Notes under the pieces: model-generated | The model's database searches: none | What the model was told of the DNA's origin: nothing | Seen by the model: the letters and a program-made list of their open reading frames with translations, nothing else | Program-made: the position numbers and the translations under genes | Assembly (NCBI GenBank): GCA_013178165.1 | Contig: JABLXG010000027.1 | Span: 1 to 45,121, forward strand | Reading direction: 5' to 3' | Origin: Anaerolineae bacterium | GTDB lineage: Bacteria > Chloroflexota > Anaerolineae > Aggregatilineales > Ch27 | Length of the DNA stretch: 45,121 nt | Shown: positions 18,077 through 26,821 of the stretch, piece after piece | Layout of the letters: each line of letters starts with the position of its first letter | Numbering within the stretch: the first letter of the stretch is position 1

Positions 18077-19435
18077 TCAACGTAGACCCGCCCGCCGCAG
18101 GGCCCGCTCGTAATCCTCGGGCGTGTCAATGTCCTGCAGAATGCTGTCTGTGGCAACATTCACATAAGCGATGTCATCCACATTAGCGTTCACCAAGTCG
18201 CGCGGCGCACTACCGGCTGGCAACTCCAGCAGGCCCTGCCAGTGCCGCCGTCCGAACAGCACCGGATGCCCCCGCCGCAGATCAAAACTTGGAATGACAA
18301 TCCCTTTGCCGCCGTGGGCATACGCTTCCAGCACCCGCGCTACCACATAGCTTTGCAACTGCGGTTGATCGCCCAGGACAACCAGCGCTCCGTCATACCG
18401 CCCGCCCAGAACACGCAGCCCTGTCTGCAACGACGAGAGCATCTCACCGCACTCATAGTCGGGGTTGTGAACCACCTGGACCCCGTACCGTTCTGCGATT
18501 GCTGTAATACGGTCGGCGTCATGCCCGGTAACTACCACAATGTGCTCCAGCCGGGCCGCATAGAGCTGCCGGATGATCGCTTCCAGAACCGTCTCACGTC
18601 CCCACGGCAGCAACGCTTTGGTCTGCCCCATCCGGCTGGACTTCCCGGCTGCCAGCACTATCGCCGCTACCGGACGACGCACCTCATAGACCGGATCATC
18701 TTGGTTTTGCATGTCCCCCACAATAACACCATCAATCCGTGAGGAGCGCAGCAGGAGGCTAGCTGCAAGCTGGGCCTGCCGCCGCACCGTGCCAGCCATG
18801 GGCGTTTTGTTGAGCAATACCGTCACCGGTATGGTGACCGGCAGGTTCAGCAAACCCAGTTGCTCATCACGCAGAACAGAAGCCACCCATGGCCAGATCA
18901 CCGGCGCACCAACCGGATAGCCAAAGCGCCGGATCATCGCCTCCGGGTTATAGACATGCGTGTGGTCCAGCGGCTGACCGAGAACATCCATACTAGCGCT
19001 CAACACAATCCGTGTGGTCTCAAAAGGCACAACCGGCTCATGGGCATAGGGAGCCTTGAACGGTAAGCGGCGCGCGCCATCGGCTTCGACCAGGACAACA
19101 TCACTACTAACCCGATCCAGCAGGATATGCACATACTCAGGAGGAATGCCCTTGACTTTGCCATCACGAACATGGCTATAAAGAAAGACAAAGCGCGTCT
19201 TGTTAAGCGCAGCCGTCAACGTGGCCAGGTTGCCCTCAACGCGATCCAGCGACAGAGCGCTCGGCGCCAGTGCCAGTTCATCAACTGCAACGCGGGTCGT
19301 CGTCGTAGCCAGCACTCGCCAGCCCTCTGCCACCAGCTCATACGCCAGACGAAAAAGGGCTGAGGTTTTGCCGCCAGCCCCGACAAAGGCGATGACATCG
19401 CCCTGCTGTACCCGTAATGCGAACTTAAGTCGCAT
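18077..19435 (-). CDS. yqeC: YqeC-MocA fusion, Mo-hydroxylase cofactor maturation protein
   Basis: The 452-residue product joins two maturation factors. Residues 1 to about 245 match YqeC, a selenium-dependent hydroxylase accessory protein, with P-loop GAGGKTS at 19-25 and VLVEADGARRLPFKAP near 114-129. Residues from about 255 form a nucleotidyltransferase of the MocA type, beginning IVLAAGKSSRMG at 259-270, with LPW after it and VVLGDQPQL later, expected to attach CMP to molybdopterin. E. coli encodes these as separate genes. I chose ATG 19435, with GGGAG seven bases before it, overlapping yqeB by 11 bases. It is the last gene of the island. Confidence 0.9.
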   Translation of the reverse strand: MRLKFALRVQQGDVIAFVGAGGKTSALFRLAYELVAEGWRVLATTTTRVAVDELALAPSALSLDRVEGNLATLTAALNKTRFVFLYSHVRDGKVKGIPPEYVHILLDRVSSDVVLVEADGARRLPFKAPYAHEPVVPFETTRIVLSASMDVLGQPLDHTHVYNPEAMIRRFGYPVGAPVIWPWVASVLRDEQLGLLNLPVTIPVTVLLNKTPMAGTVRRQAQLAASLLLRSSRIDGVIVGDMQNQDDPVYEVRRPVAAIVLAAGKSSRMGQTKALLPWGRETVLEAIIRQLYAARLEHIVVVTGHDADRITAIAERYGVQVVHNPDYECGEMLSSLQTGLRVLGGRYDGALVVLGDQPQLQSYVVARVLEAYAHGGKGIVIPSFDLRRGHPVLFGRRHWQGLLELPAGSAPRDLVNANVDDIAYVNVATDSILQDIDTPEDYERALRRAGLR

Positions 19436-20279
19436 TCGCCACTCCCGGCAGTAATCCCAGACGGTGGCGAACAGCAGGCGAAACGAGCACCGCTTCCAGA
19501 ACCCCACCGCCTACAGCCAGCGATTTCTCCGAAATGGTGAAGCAATGATCGACCTTCGCCCGCGGATCGATATCGCCAATCTTCAGCCCGGCGGATACTG
19601 CCACGGTTGGGTGAATCAGGCCGCGTACCACCCCATCAAACTTGGCGGTGACTGGCTGGCCATTTACCTCGGCGACAATATCGCCTGCACGAACAGTATC
19701 ACCAATAGACCGCAGCGGACGCACAAACCCATCCTCCGGCGCTCGTAGCACTCGCAGCGCCGCTACGCCATTCATCTGCCCGGGGATACCGGTATCTGGC
19801 TCTGCATGTCCCTGCCAGTAGACCCTGCCCAGGTAGTGCCCCCGGTTAGTCTCCACAACTGCATGGCAGTGAACACCTGCTTCAAAGCCCGGCCCAAGCG
19901 CCACGACCAGCGGAGCCTCATCCAGTCGTGTATCAAGCGGACGCTTGGCCATACGGGCGTCGACGATCACCGTTGGCTGCCATTCGGCCAGCGGAGCTCC
20001 TGCTGGATCAATCAGAACAGGCACCTCGCCAGCCATCCAGACATCGCCGGCTGCTTCTATTCGGTCCACCAGCCGGGCCGTTATGCCGTCAACGGTGACG
20101 GAGCCTTCGTAGACCGCCGCACCATAGGCCACCCCACGCCGGACAAACAGGGGTTGCGCCAGTTCCAGCACCGCAACCGGAAACCCGGCCCGCTGCAGCC
20201 GGTAGACAACTCCGGAACCGAGGTCCCCGCCGCCGCGGACGACTATCCGCACCTGCCTAAAGATCGGCGCCAAGGCCAT
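19425..20279 (-). CDS. yqeB: YqeB/EF2563-family selenium-dependent Mo-hydroxylase protein
   Basis: YqeB proteins occur with selenium-dependent molybdenum hydroxylases; their biochemical role is unsettled. The roughly 284-residue product has a Rossmann-like start IVVRGGGDLGSGVVYRLQRAGF, DARMAKRPLDTR, and LGPGFEAGVHCHAVVET, all YqeB hallmarks, followed by a short biotinyl-lipoyl-like segment (DTVRAGDIVAEV). I start at ATG 20279, which overlaps the hydroxylase gene by 23 bases; a TTG at 20300 and a GTG at 20252 are alternatives because no start has an ideal ribosome site. Tight packing with its neighbours suggests one translational unit. Confidence 0.9.
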   Translation of the reverse strand: MALAPIFRQVRIVVRGGGDLGSGVVYRLQRAGFPVAVLELAQPLFVRRGVAYGAAVYEGSVTVDGITARLVDRIEAAGDVWMAGEVPVLIDPAGAPLAEWQPTVIVDARMAKRPLDTRLDEAPLVVALGPGFEAGVHCHAVVETNRGHYLGRVYWQGHAEPDTGIPGQMNGVAALRVLRAPEDGFVRPLRSIGDTVRAGDIVAEVNGQPVTAKFDGVVRGLIHPTVAVSAGLKIGDIDPRAKVDHCFTISEKSLAVGGGVLEAVLVSPAVRHRLGLLPGVANAT

Positions 20280-22488
20280 GCTCCCGCAGCCGTTGAACAA
20301 CCCGCTGAGGAGTCAGCGGAATCTCATCGAACCAGATACCAGTAGCGTCTTTCACTGCCGCGGCTACCGCCGCCGCCAGTGGCAGGTACGGCATCTCGCC
20401 CATCCCCCGTGCTCCCCATGGCCCAAGGGGATCCGGGTATTCCAGAATGATCGACTCCACGCGCTCCGGCACATCCAGAACCGTCGGGATCAGGTAAGTG
20501 GACAGAGTCGGGTTCAAAATCCGGCCATCCTTGACCACGAGTTCTTCCAGGATGGCATACCCCATCGCCTGTACGACGGCTCCCTCAACCTGTCCCTGCA
20601 CCTGCACAGGGTTCACGGCGCGCCCGACATCATCAGCGCAGTGAACACTAACCAGGGAAATCTGGCCAGTTTCCAGGTCGACTTCAACCTCAACCGCCTC
20701 GCTGACATAGCCATAGGCGAAATTGGGTTCGCTGCGACCAGTCTGGGGATCATAGGGTGTGGTCCTGGGTGGCCGGTAGACATACGTACCAACCGCCGGC
20801 CGTTCCTCCGCCTGCCATTGTTTGAGCGCTTCTTCCGCTGCCCCACGAATCGCATTGCCGGACATGAAGGTCATGCGCGAAGCCGATACGCTGCCCGAAT
20901 TGCGGGTGGAACTGGTATCAGACGCCACCAGGCGAACCTTCTCCAGCGACACACCGACCGCCTCCGCAGCCATCTGTTGCATGACGGTGTGCACGCCCTG
21001 TCCGACTTCCGCCGCCGCGTGATAGAGAATGACTTCCTCGATCTCGGTGTCACCCCGAAGCTCGATGATTGCCCAGCATGCTTCCGGCGCGCCAAAGCTA
21101 AATCCCACATTCTTAAAGGCGCAGGCAATACCACGCCCTCGCCTTCTAGCGGGATCAGCCGGCTGTTCCACTGGTTGGTGCTGCCACCGATCGCCATCCT
21201 GCCGCCAGAAGCTGCGCTCTGCGCATGCCGTGAGCACGGCCTCAATGGAGACTCCTTTAGGCACCGGCGTACCTACGGTAAGCAGACTTCCTTCCCGTAA
21301 GACATTCTTCTGGCGCAGCGTCACCGGATCCATGCCGAGTGCTTCCGCCAGTTTGTTCATCTGCATCTCGGCGGCAAAGGCACCCTGTGGCCCGCCAAAC
21401 CCGCGAAAAGCGCCCGTCGGGATGTTATTGGTGTAGACAGCGTAGGTGTCGATATGGGCATTGGGAATTTCATAAGGGCCGGTGACCATTAGATTGGTAT
21501 TTCCCAGCACCTTAGTCGAGGTATAGGCATACGCCCCGGCATCCCCCACAACCTCAGCCTCTACCGCGACGATCTTCCCCTCGCGGGTAGCTCCCCAGCG
21601 CGTCTTGATAGTAACCGGGTGTCGCTTGTGATGGCCCAGTATAGACTCTTCCCGGCTCCAGATGATTTTGACCGGCCGGCGCAGTTTGTATGCCGCGAGC
21701 GCCAGCACAATCTGAACCGACATATCCTCGCGTCCACCGAAAGCACCACCGATGGCCGGATAAACCACGCGCACCGATTCCTCCGGCAGACCAAGCGCAT
21801 GGGCGATCTGCTCGCGATCCTCATGTGTCCACTGGCCCGCCACCACTACGGTCACACGCCCTTGCTCGTCGATGTAGCCCAGCCCTGCTTCCGGCTGCAG
21901 GTAGGCGTGTTCCTGCCAGCTTGTTCGGTATGTTCCCTCAACGATCACCTCAGCGGCGGCCCACCCTGCCTGCATATCACCTTTGCGAATGCGATAGTGC
22001 GTCAGGATGTTGTTCGGCGTATTGGCATGCAAACGCGGCGCATCGTCGCGCATAGCAGCAAAAGGGTCGGTGACGACCGGCAAATCCTCATACGTGATTT
22101 CAATCAAATCGCGCGCCGTGGCCGCTGCCTCTTCAGTCTCTGCAATCACCAGGGCAATGTTGTCCATATAACAGCGGACAATATCCGCGTCAGGCCGCGT
22201 CCCGCCAGGTCCGCACAGCACAGGCTGGTCCGGCATGATTAGCCCATATTCATTGACCGGCACGTCTTTGGCCGTTAGAACCGCCACAACGCCCGGATAT
22301 TGTTCAGCGGCCGAGGTATCAAGGCGGGTGATACGGGCATGGGCGCGATCGGAGAAACGGATCTTCATGTACAATTGACCGGGCATATTGATGTCGCCCG
22401 GATACAGCGCATCTCCCGTCACCTTGCCAAGGGCGTCGGTACGTACCACACTCTGGCCGACTACCGCAAGCTTCTCGCCTTCGGTCAT
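20257..22488 (-). CDS. Molybdenum hydroxylase large subunit (xanthine dehydrogenase family)
   Basis: Binds the molybdopterin cofactor and hydroxylates a purine or related heterocycle. The 743-residue subunit has the usual N-terminal a/b hammerhead domain (GKVTGDALYPGDI), GGAFGGRED near residue 250, GAFRGFGGPQG near 360, AAAEVGQGVHTVMQQ and the catalytic-site GARGMGE ending with Glu698. Length fits stand-alone large subunits. Neighbouring yqeB and yqeC point to a selenium-containing active site rather than the ordinary sulfido form. The FAD/2Fe-2S partner is encoded at 24699-26129, separated by two unrelated genes. Substrate cannot be read from sequence; context suggests xanthine, hypoxanthine or urate-level purines. 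Confidence 0.93.
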   Translation of the reverse strand: MTEGEKLAVVGQSVVRTDALGKVTGDALYPGDINMPGQLYMKIRFSDRAHARITRLDTSAAEQYPGVVAVLTAKDVPVNEYGLIMPDQPVLCGPGGTRPDADIVRCYMDNIALVIAETEEAAATARDLIEITYEDLPVVTDPFAAMRDDAPRLHANTPNNILTHYRIRKGDMQAGWAAAEVIVEGTYRTSWQEHAYLQPEAGLGYIDEQGRVTVVVAGQWTHEDREQIAHALGLPEESVRVVYPAIGGAFGGREDMSVQIVLALAAYKLRRPVKIIWSREESILGHHKRHPVTIKTRWGATREGKIVAVEAEVVGDAGAYAYTSTKVLGNTNLMVTGPYEIPNAHIDTYAVYTNNIPTGAFRGFGGPQGAFAAEMQMNKLAEALGMDPVTLRQKNVLREGSLLTVGTPVPKGVSIEAVLTACAERSFWRQDGDRWQHQPVEQPADPARRRGRGIACAFKNVGFSFGAPEACWAIIELRGDTEIEEVILYHAAAEVGQGVHTVMQQMAAEAVGVSLEKVRLVASDTSSTRNSGSVSASRMTFMSGNAIRGAAEEALKQWQAEERPAVGTYVYRPPRTTPYDPQTGRSEPNFAYGYVSEAVEVEVDLETGQISLVSVHCADDVGRAVNPVQVQGQVEGAVVQAMGYAILEELVVKDGRILNPTLSTYLIPTVLDVPERVESIILEYPDPLGPWGARGMGEMPYLPLAAAVAAAVKDATGIWFDEIPLTPQRVVQRLREHGLGADL

Positions 22489-22494
22489 GCCTCT

Positions 22495-24267
22495 TCACCC
22501 TCCCACAACGTCACCGGCCTCCACAGGCAGAAGAGCGCCACCACTAATCCGCCTGATCTCTTGCTGGAAGATCCGCCGGAGAATGGCGATTGCCGCAGCG
22601 TACGTCGGTTCCACGCCACCATAGCTCAGGCTTCCGGCCCCCAGATTCTTGCCTTTGGTCAGCGGCGTATCCGAGACGTAATGCAGAAAGCCGACGTCAA
22701 AGGGCGTACCATACAGGGTCACGATCTCATTGTAAGGATGCCGTTTGGGGCGGACGGCCTCGTAGATCGCGGAAAGGTATGGCCCGGCCTCCATCTCAAT
22801 GTCGGTGTAGCCTTCCCGGTAGAATACATCCATATAGCGCGGATTCTGCAGGAAAGTCCCCCGTGCGCTGATCGCCTTCTGGTTGTCCAGCACCGAGCCG
22901 TAGGTGATGTATGGCGCAACGTCATCAGCATTGAAACAGTTGACCAGCAGGTAGGTGTTCTGAGAATGCTCGTCGTGGACAACATTGGGCAACACCACGT
23001 CGCCAATCCGGCTGTTGAGCGTCGCCGATTTGCCCATCACATATACGCCCAGCAATTCACCAACCTGAAAAGCCACCTCATTCAGCAACTCGTAGGCAGC
23101 CATACCAAGTGGATAATCAATGTTGAGCAGCACGGCATCGCTTTCTGCCAGCAACGCGATCCCGTCGACCGCTGCAACGCGCTGATCCAGGAACTCCGGG
23201 CGCACGTGCCGTAACTCCATAACCTGAGCCTCAACATCAAACCCCCGTTCGCTGGGCACGCGCAATAGCCCGATGGCCTGTTCCGCCTCCAACACCGCCC
23301 GGCGCACCTCTTCCCCGCAGTCCTGCAGGTACTTTTTCAGGACATAGTACAACAGGTTGTTATGATTTTGAGGAGATTGCCGGGATTGAATCGCCTGGTA
23401 TTCGGCCAGTAGATACTGCTGATCGGAGTCATGCAGGTAAGCCAGCAGGTCCTGCTCATGTCGCCAGGCATATCCATGTAGCAAGTTAGGCAATGCATGG
23501 GGATTACTGGATACAAAGTATACCGGTCGGCGTCCAAGCTCAATGCCATGATCGCGCGCCCGATCCGCCAGATTGGTCCACCAGCGGCTGGTAGCCTTAC
23601 GATAATGCGCCAGCGAACCGGAGAGCAGTTGCAGGCGGATGTTCTTGGGGCGTTCAGCCATCGCCGCCAGCGTTGGCGAAAAGTCCGCCCCCCACACTGC
23701 CTGCAGGCGTTGCAGGTCCTCCAGAGAGATTCGCAGTCCTGCCGCCAGCTGGGTCATATCACCCTCAGACATTTCCGGTTCACCGCTATACCGCCCTATC
23801 AGGCGACGGAGATTGCCTCCCTGCAACAGGCTATGAATCTTGTTCCACTCAATCTGATAGGCTGTCAGAGTCGGGATCAGGTCATCGATATCTGACCGGC
23901 TGGCGATATACACCGCCAGGACATCCTGGCCGTTAAAATGCATCCGCCGCCGCCGCCCCCTGGCGCTCACCCGTTGCCACATTTCGACATCGATGTAGCC
24001 GGCATTGATGAACACTTCTTCAGACTGGCCCAGCACAACCAGCGAAACCCGGTCAATGCACAGCGGCAGACGTAGACTGGCATAGATCAGGGCAGAAACA
24101 TCCGGTTCTGGATCTCGCGCCTTGGTGTGGAGCGAGGAATCCATGCCCATGTGCGCCTCAGTTAGGGTCAGAATCTGTATGGGATGCGTCGAGCGCAGCA
24201 GCGAATAGTACGTCCGTATATACAGCTCGATCTCTTCGCTACCGGTCTTGGGCACTGTCCGATCCAT
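22495..24267 (-). CDS. Unknown 590-aa protein with nucleosidase-like C-terminal half
   Basis: I cannot name this family with confidence. The N-terminal half (to about 380) is helical and soluble, with no membrane segment. The C-terminal half has features that recall the nucleoside phosphorylase/AMP nucleosidase fold: MGKSATLNSRIGDVVLP near 410, DIEMEAGPYLSAIYE with a Met-Glu pair at about 492-493, and FLHYVSDTP near 527-535 followed by SYGGVEPTY. In that fold the Met-Glu pair binds ribose and a late Asp the base. It sits between the Mo subunit (six bases away) and the FAD/FeS subunit, so a role in purine handling is inferred, not shown. ATG 24267 is the best start. Confidence 0.8.
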   Translation of the reverse strand: MDRTVPKTGSEEIELYIRTYYSLLRSTHPIQILTLTEAHMGMDSSLHTKARDPEPDVSALIYASLRLPLCIDRVSLVVLGQSEEVFINAGYIDVEMWQRVSARGRRRRMHFNGQDVLAVYIASRSDIDDLIPTLTAYQIEWNKIHSLLQGGNLRRLIGRYSGEPEMSEGDMTQLAAGLRISLEDLQRLQAVWGADFSPTLAAMAERPKNIRLQLLSGSLAHYRKATSRWWTNLADRARDHGIELGRRPVYFVSSNPHALPNLLHGYAWRHEQDLLAYLHDSDQQYLLAEYQAIQSRQSPQNHNNLLYYVLKKYLQDCGEEVRRAVLEAEQAIGLLRVPSERGFDVEAQVMELRHVRPEFLDQRVAAVDGIALLAESDAVLLNIDYPLGMAAYELLNEVAFQVGELLGVYVMGKSATLNSRIGDVVLPNVVHDEHSQNTYLLVNCFNADDVAPYITYGSVLDNQKAISARGTFLQNPRYMDVFYREGYTDIEMEAGPYLSAIYEAVRPKRHPYNEIVTLYGTPFDVGFLHYVSDTPLTKGKNLGAGSLSYGGVEPTYAAAIAILRRIFQQEIRRISGGALLPVEAGDVVGG

Positions 24268-24299
24268 GCCGCTTCACCTGCTCATAGTACTGGAGTCAA

Positions 24300-24686
24300 T
24301 CAAAAGCGTCTTGAGTGCTCGCGGCTTTCTCGCTGCAATTTGCGCTTAAGCTGTTGCTTGCGCTCCTTTTCGGCTCGCTGCCGCTCGCGATACCTGGCAG
24401 ACTCTTTGGTGAAGGAGAGTGCTACGTCTTCGTCGTAGTCTCGACCGGCCAATATCGCCACGATAAACATCGACACGCCAAACATCACCAGCCACAACAC
24501 TGCCCCGACCAGCAGATCACTTGCCAGCGGGCTGAGCGTCCCAAAGGAAATGCCCTGTGTGCGAAGATATCGCTGTACATAGGGAAGAAGGACATAAGCG
24601 ATCACACCGAATGCAATCGCCAGGATGGCGCCAAAAATCGGCAGCAAGGGATTACGTCTACGCTTGTATTCCACGCGCTTGACCAT
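24300..24686 (-). CDS. Small membrane protein with charged tail
   Basis: A 128-residue protein with a basic N-terminus, two clear membrane helices (about residues 13-34 and 56-79), and a C-terminal cytoplasmic tail packed with Arg, Lys and Glu (AEKERKQQLKRKL) likely to be helical or coiled coil. I know no function. The upstream gene's stop codon TAG is part of its ribosome site TAGGAG, so the two are coupled. Its place within the hydroxylase genes may be incidental. Confidence 0.65.
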   Translation of the reverse strand: MVKRVEYKRRRNPLLPIFGAILAIAFGVIAYVLLPYVQRYLRTQGISFGTLSPLASDLLVGAVLWLVMFGVSMFIVAILAGRDYDEDVALSFTKESARYRERQRAEKERKQQLKRKLQRESREHSRRF

Positions 24687-24698
24687 GAGTACACGCTC

Positions 24699-26129
24699 CT
24701 ATGAATCGGCTTCCTGTACGATCTCAACTGCACGATGAACAGCCTCAACGATCTTGTAGTAGCCTGTGCACCGGCACAGATTGCCGGTCAGGCCCTGTCT
24801 GATCTGTTCGTCGGTGGGTTGCGGATTCTCCTCCAGCAGTTTTACCCCGGACATCAGGAAGCCTGGTGTGCAGTAGCCACACTGCACGGCCCCTTTTTCC
24901 ACAAACGCCTGCTGCACCGGGTGGAGCTTGCCATCCTGGGCCAGCCCTTCAACAGTCACAATCTGGGCGCTATGCGCGCGCGGCGCGGGCACTAGGCAAG
25001 CCATGACTGCCATGCCATCCAGAAACACTTCACACGCCCCACACTCCCCCTCCGCGCAGCCTTCTTTCGTGCCCGTCAGACCAATGTCTTCCCGTAGGAA
25101 CCGCAACAGTGTCTTGTCCTGGCCAACCGGCACGGTATACCGTCGGCCATTGACGATCGTCTCAATGGGCGTATCCCCAGGACGATGACGGACACTGACA
25201 GGTAGCCTGTAGCTCACCCGCCCGTTCGACTTTCCCCACAGCAACGGCGGGCGCACCGGCTGATCGCTACGCTCAGTTCCCGCCGCCAGGGCGCGCAACG
25301 CTCTCCGGACTAGCACACCGACCATCTCGCGTCGATAGGCGGCGCTCCCCCGGATATCATCGATTGGCCTTGCCGCCTGCATGGCCATCTCCGCTGCCGC
25401 CCCGATCGTTTCACGGTTCAGTCGCCTGCCACGCAAATACGTCTGCGCCTCCGGTACGGGGATGATGGTCGGCGCTACGCTGCCAAGCGTAATCCGGGCA
25501 TCAGTCACTACATCCCCGTCAAAGCCAGCGACAACAGCGACATTGACCACGGCAATTGCCTGTGCCCGCCGTAACCCTAGCTTCAGGAAGATGCCACGTT
25601 CATGCGGACGCAACAATGGCACGCGGATGTCAAGCAGCATCTCGTCCGGGCGCAACACTGTCCGCCGCACACCTTGATAGAACGCCCTCAGAGGCACGAC
25701 GCGCTCACCGTGCGGCGAGACCAACTTCACCGTGGCGTCCATCGCCCACAATGGTGTAATCGTATCGTTGGCCGGACTGGCTGTGATCAGGTTACCGGCA
25801 ATCGTGCCGCGATTGCGGATTTGAGGCGCGCCAACCGACCAGCACGCCTGGGCCAGCGGTAACGCGCGCTCCCAGAGCAACGCTGACGCAACCACCTGGT
25901 TATGCGTCACCAGCGCCCCCAGAACTGCCTCATCCTCGGTCACCGTGATGGAATCCAGGTCCGGCAGGCGTGAGATGTCAATCAGCGCCTCAACACCGGG
26001 CCTTTGCCCGCGCTCCATTTCGAGGATGATATCGGTTCCACCGGCGATCAGCCGCGCCCGCTCGCCATACTGGCTTAGCAGTTCCAGCGCCTCACGGATG
26101 GAAGTCACGCTGTAGTAATCCTGCCACAT
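24699..26129 (-). CDS. Fused FAD-binding and 2Fe-2S subunit of a Mo hydroxylase
   Basis: Electron-transfer subunit for the molybdenum hydroxylase. Residues 1-290 form the CoxM-type FAD domain with AGGTDI at 29-34 and RNRGTIAGNL at 105-114. Residues about 322-476 form the CoxS-type ferredoxin with Cys358, 363, 366 and 378 for the plant-type cluster and Cys417, 420, 452 and 454 for the second cluster. The FAD-then-FeS order in one chain is the reverse of eukaryotic xanthine dehydrogenase (FeS-FAD-Mo) and differs from E. coli, where YgfM (FAD) is separate and FeS is fused to Mo in XdhD. All eight cysteines are intact, so it should be functional. Confidence 0.93.
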   Translation of the reverse strand: MWQDYYSVTSIREALELLSQYGERARLIAGGTDIILEMERGQRPGVEALIDISRLPDLDSITVTEDEAVLGALVTHNQVVASALLWERALPLAQACWSVGAPQIRNRGTIAGNLITASPANDTITPLWAMDATVKLVSPHGERVVPLRAFYQGVRRTVLRPDEMLLDIRVPLLRPHERGIFLKLGLRRAQAIAVVNVAVVAGFDGDVVTDARITLGSVAPTIIPVPEAQTYLRGRRLNRETIGAAAEMAMQAARPIDDIRGSAAYRREMVGVLVRRALRALAAGTERSDQPVRPPLLWGKSNGRVSYRLPVSVRHRPGDTPIETIVNGRRYTVPVGQDKTLLRFLREDIGLTGTKEGCAEGECGACEVFLDGMAVMACLVPAPRAHSAQIVTVEGLAQDGKLHPVQQAFVEKGAVQCGYCTPGFLMSGVKLLEENPQPTDEQIRQGLTGNLCRCTGYYKIVEAVHRAVEIVQEADS

Positions 26130-26146
26130 CGTTGCACCATCCCCTG

Positions 26147-26821
26147 TCAGGGCCGCACAGCCTTTGAACGCTCAGTCTGCAAAGAGTCGTCAAGTGTTAA
26201 CAGATAAACCGGATTAATGTTGATGATCTGGGTGCCCAGATAGGTCGTTGACGTCACGTCCCGGCGATCCCATACATCCACATGGCCATGGATAAAATAG
26301 CGTGGCCGATACCACCGGATCAAGAGTAAAAAGGACCTAAACCCCTGGTGCGGCAGATCGTCACGGTCATGTATGCCATACGGAGCAGCATGGGTCACCA
26401 TCAGATCCACGCCGTTGTGCCAGCGCATCCGCCGCCATAACATCCAGGGAGCAAGCTTGAGCACATTCGCCAGCATCTGGGTCTCGTCATATTGAATCGG
26501 CCCCTTGTTGTACCGCCGGCAGCCCTCCAGGCCAGCTATCCACAGATGGCGAAACCTGACTATCCGCCCGTGCAGATCATCGCCGCCGGGTGGATGTAGA
26601 GCATAACCTGTATCGTGATTTCCCCTGACATAGTAAACCGGCACGTTGAGCACACTGGCGACAAACTCAATATACCCCGCCGAAAGATCGCCACAACTGA
26701 TCAGAACATCAACATCGTGATACTTGCGGCGCAGGTAAGGGACATTCTGCATGTGTGGCAGTTCTGTGTCACTGATTGCCAGAACCTTCACCGCCGCCTG
26801 ATGCCCGCGCATACCATTCAC
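26147..26821 (-). CDS. Metallophosphoesterase
   Basis: A calcineurin-like phosphoesterase of 224 residues. Metal-site motifs in order are SDTELPH (D18), SCGDLSAG (D45), RGNHD (67-70), THAAPYG and IHGHVD. The first motif is DTE where most family members have DxH, as in a subset of bacterial phosphoesterases. It overlaps xdhC by four bases (GTGA), with GTG 26821 as the coupled start; an ATG at 26812 is the alternative. Substrate unknown; proximity to purine genes suggests, but does not show, a nucleotide or phosphate-ester substrate. Confidence 0.87.
   Translation of the reverse strand: MNGMRGHQAAVKVLAISDTELPHMQNVPYLRRKYHDVDVLISCGDLSAGYIEFVASVLNVPVYYVRGNHDTGYALHPPGGDDLHGRIVRFRHLWIAGLEGCRRYNKGPIQYDETQMLANVLKLAPWMLWRRMRWHNGVDLMVTHAAPYGIHDRDDLPHQGFRSFLLLIRWYRPRYFIHGHVDVWDRRDVTSTTYLGTQIININPVYLLTLDDSLQTERSKAVRP

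Noticed and set aside
20278-21300. Plus-strand frame of 340 codons
   Set aside because: It lies opposite the Mo hydroxylase large subunit, whose motifs are intact on the minus strand.
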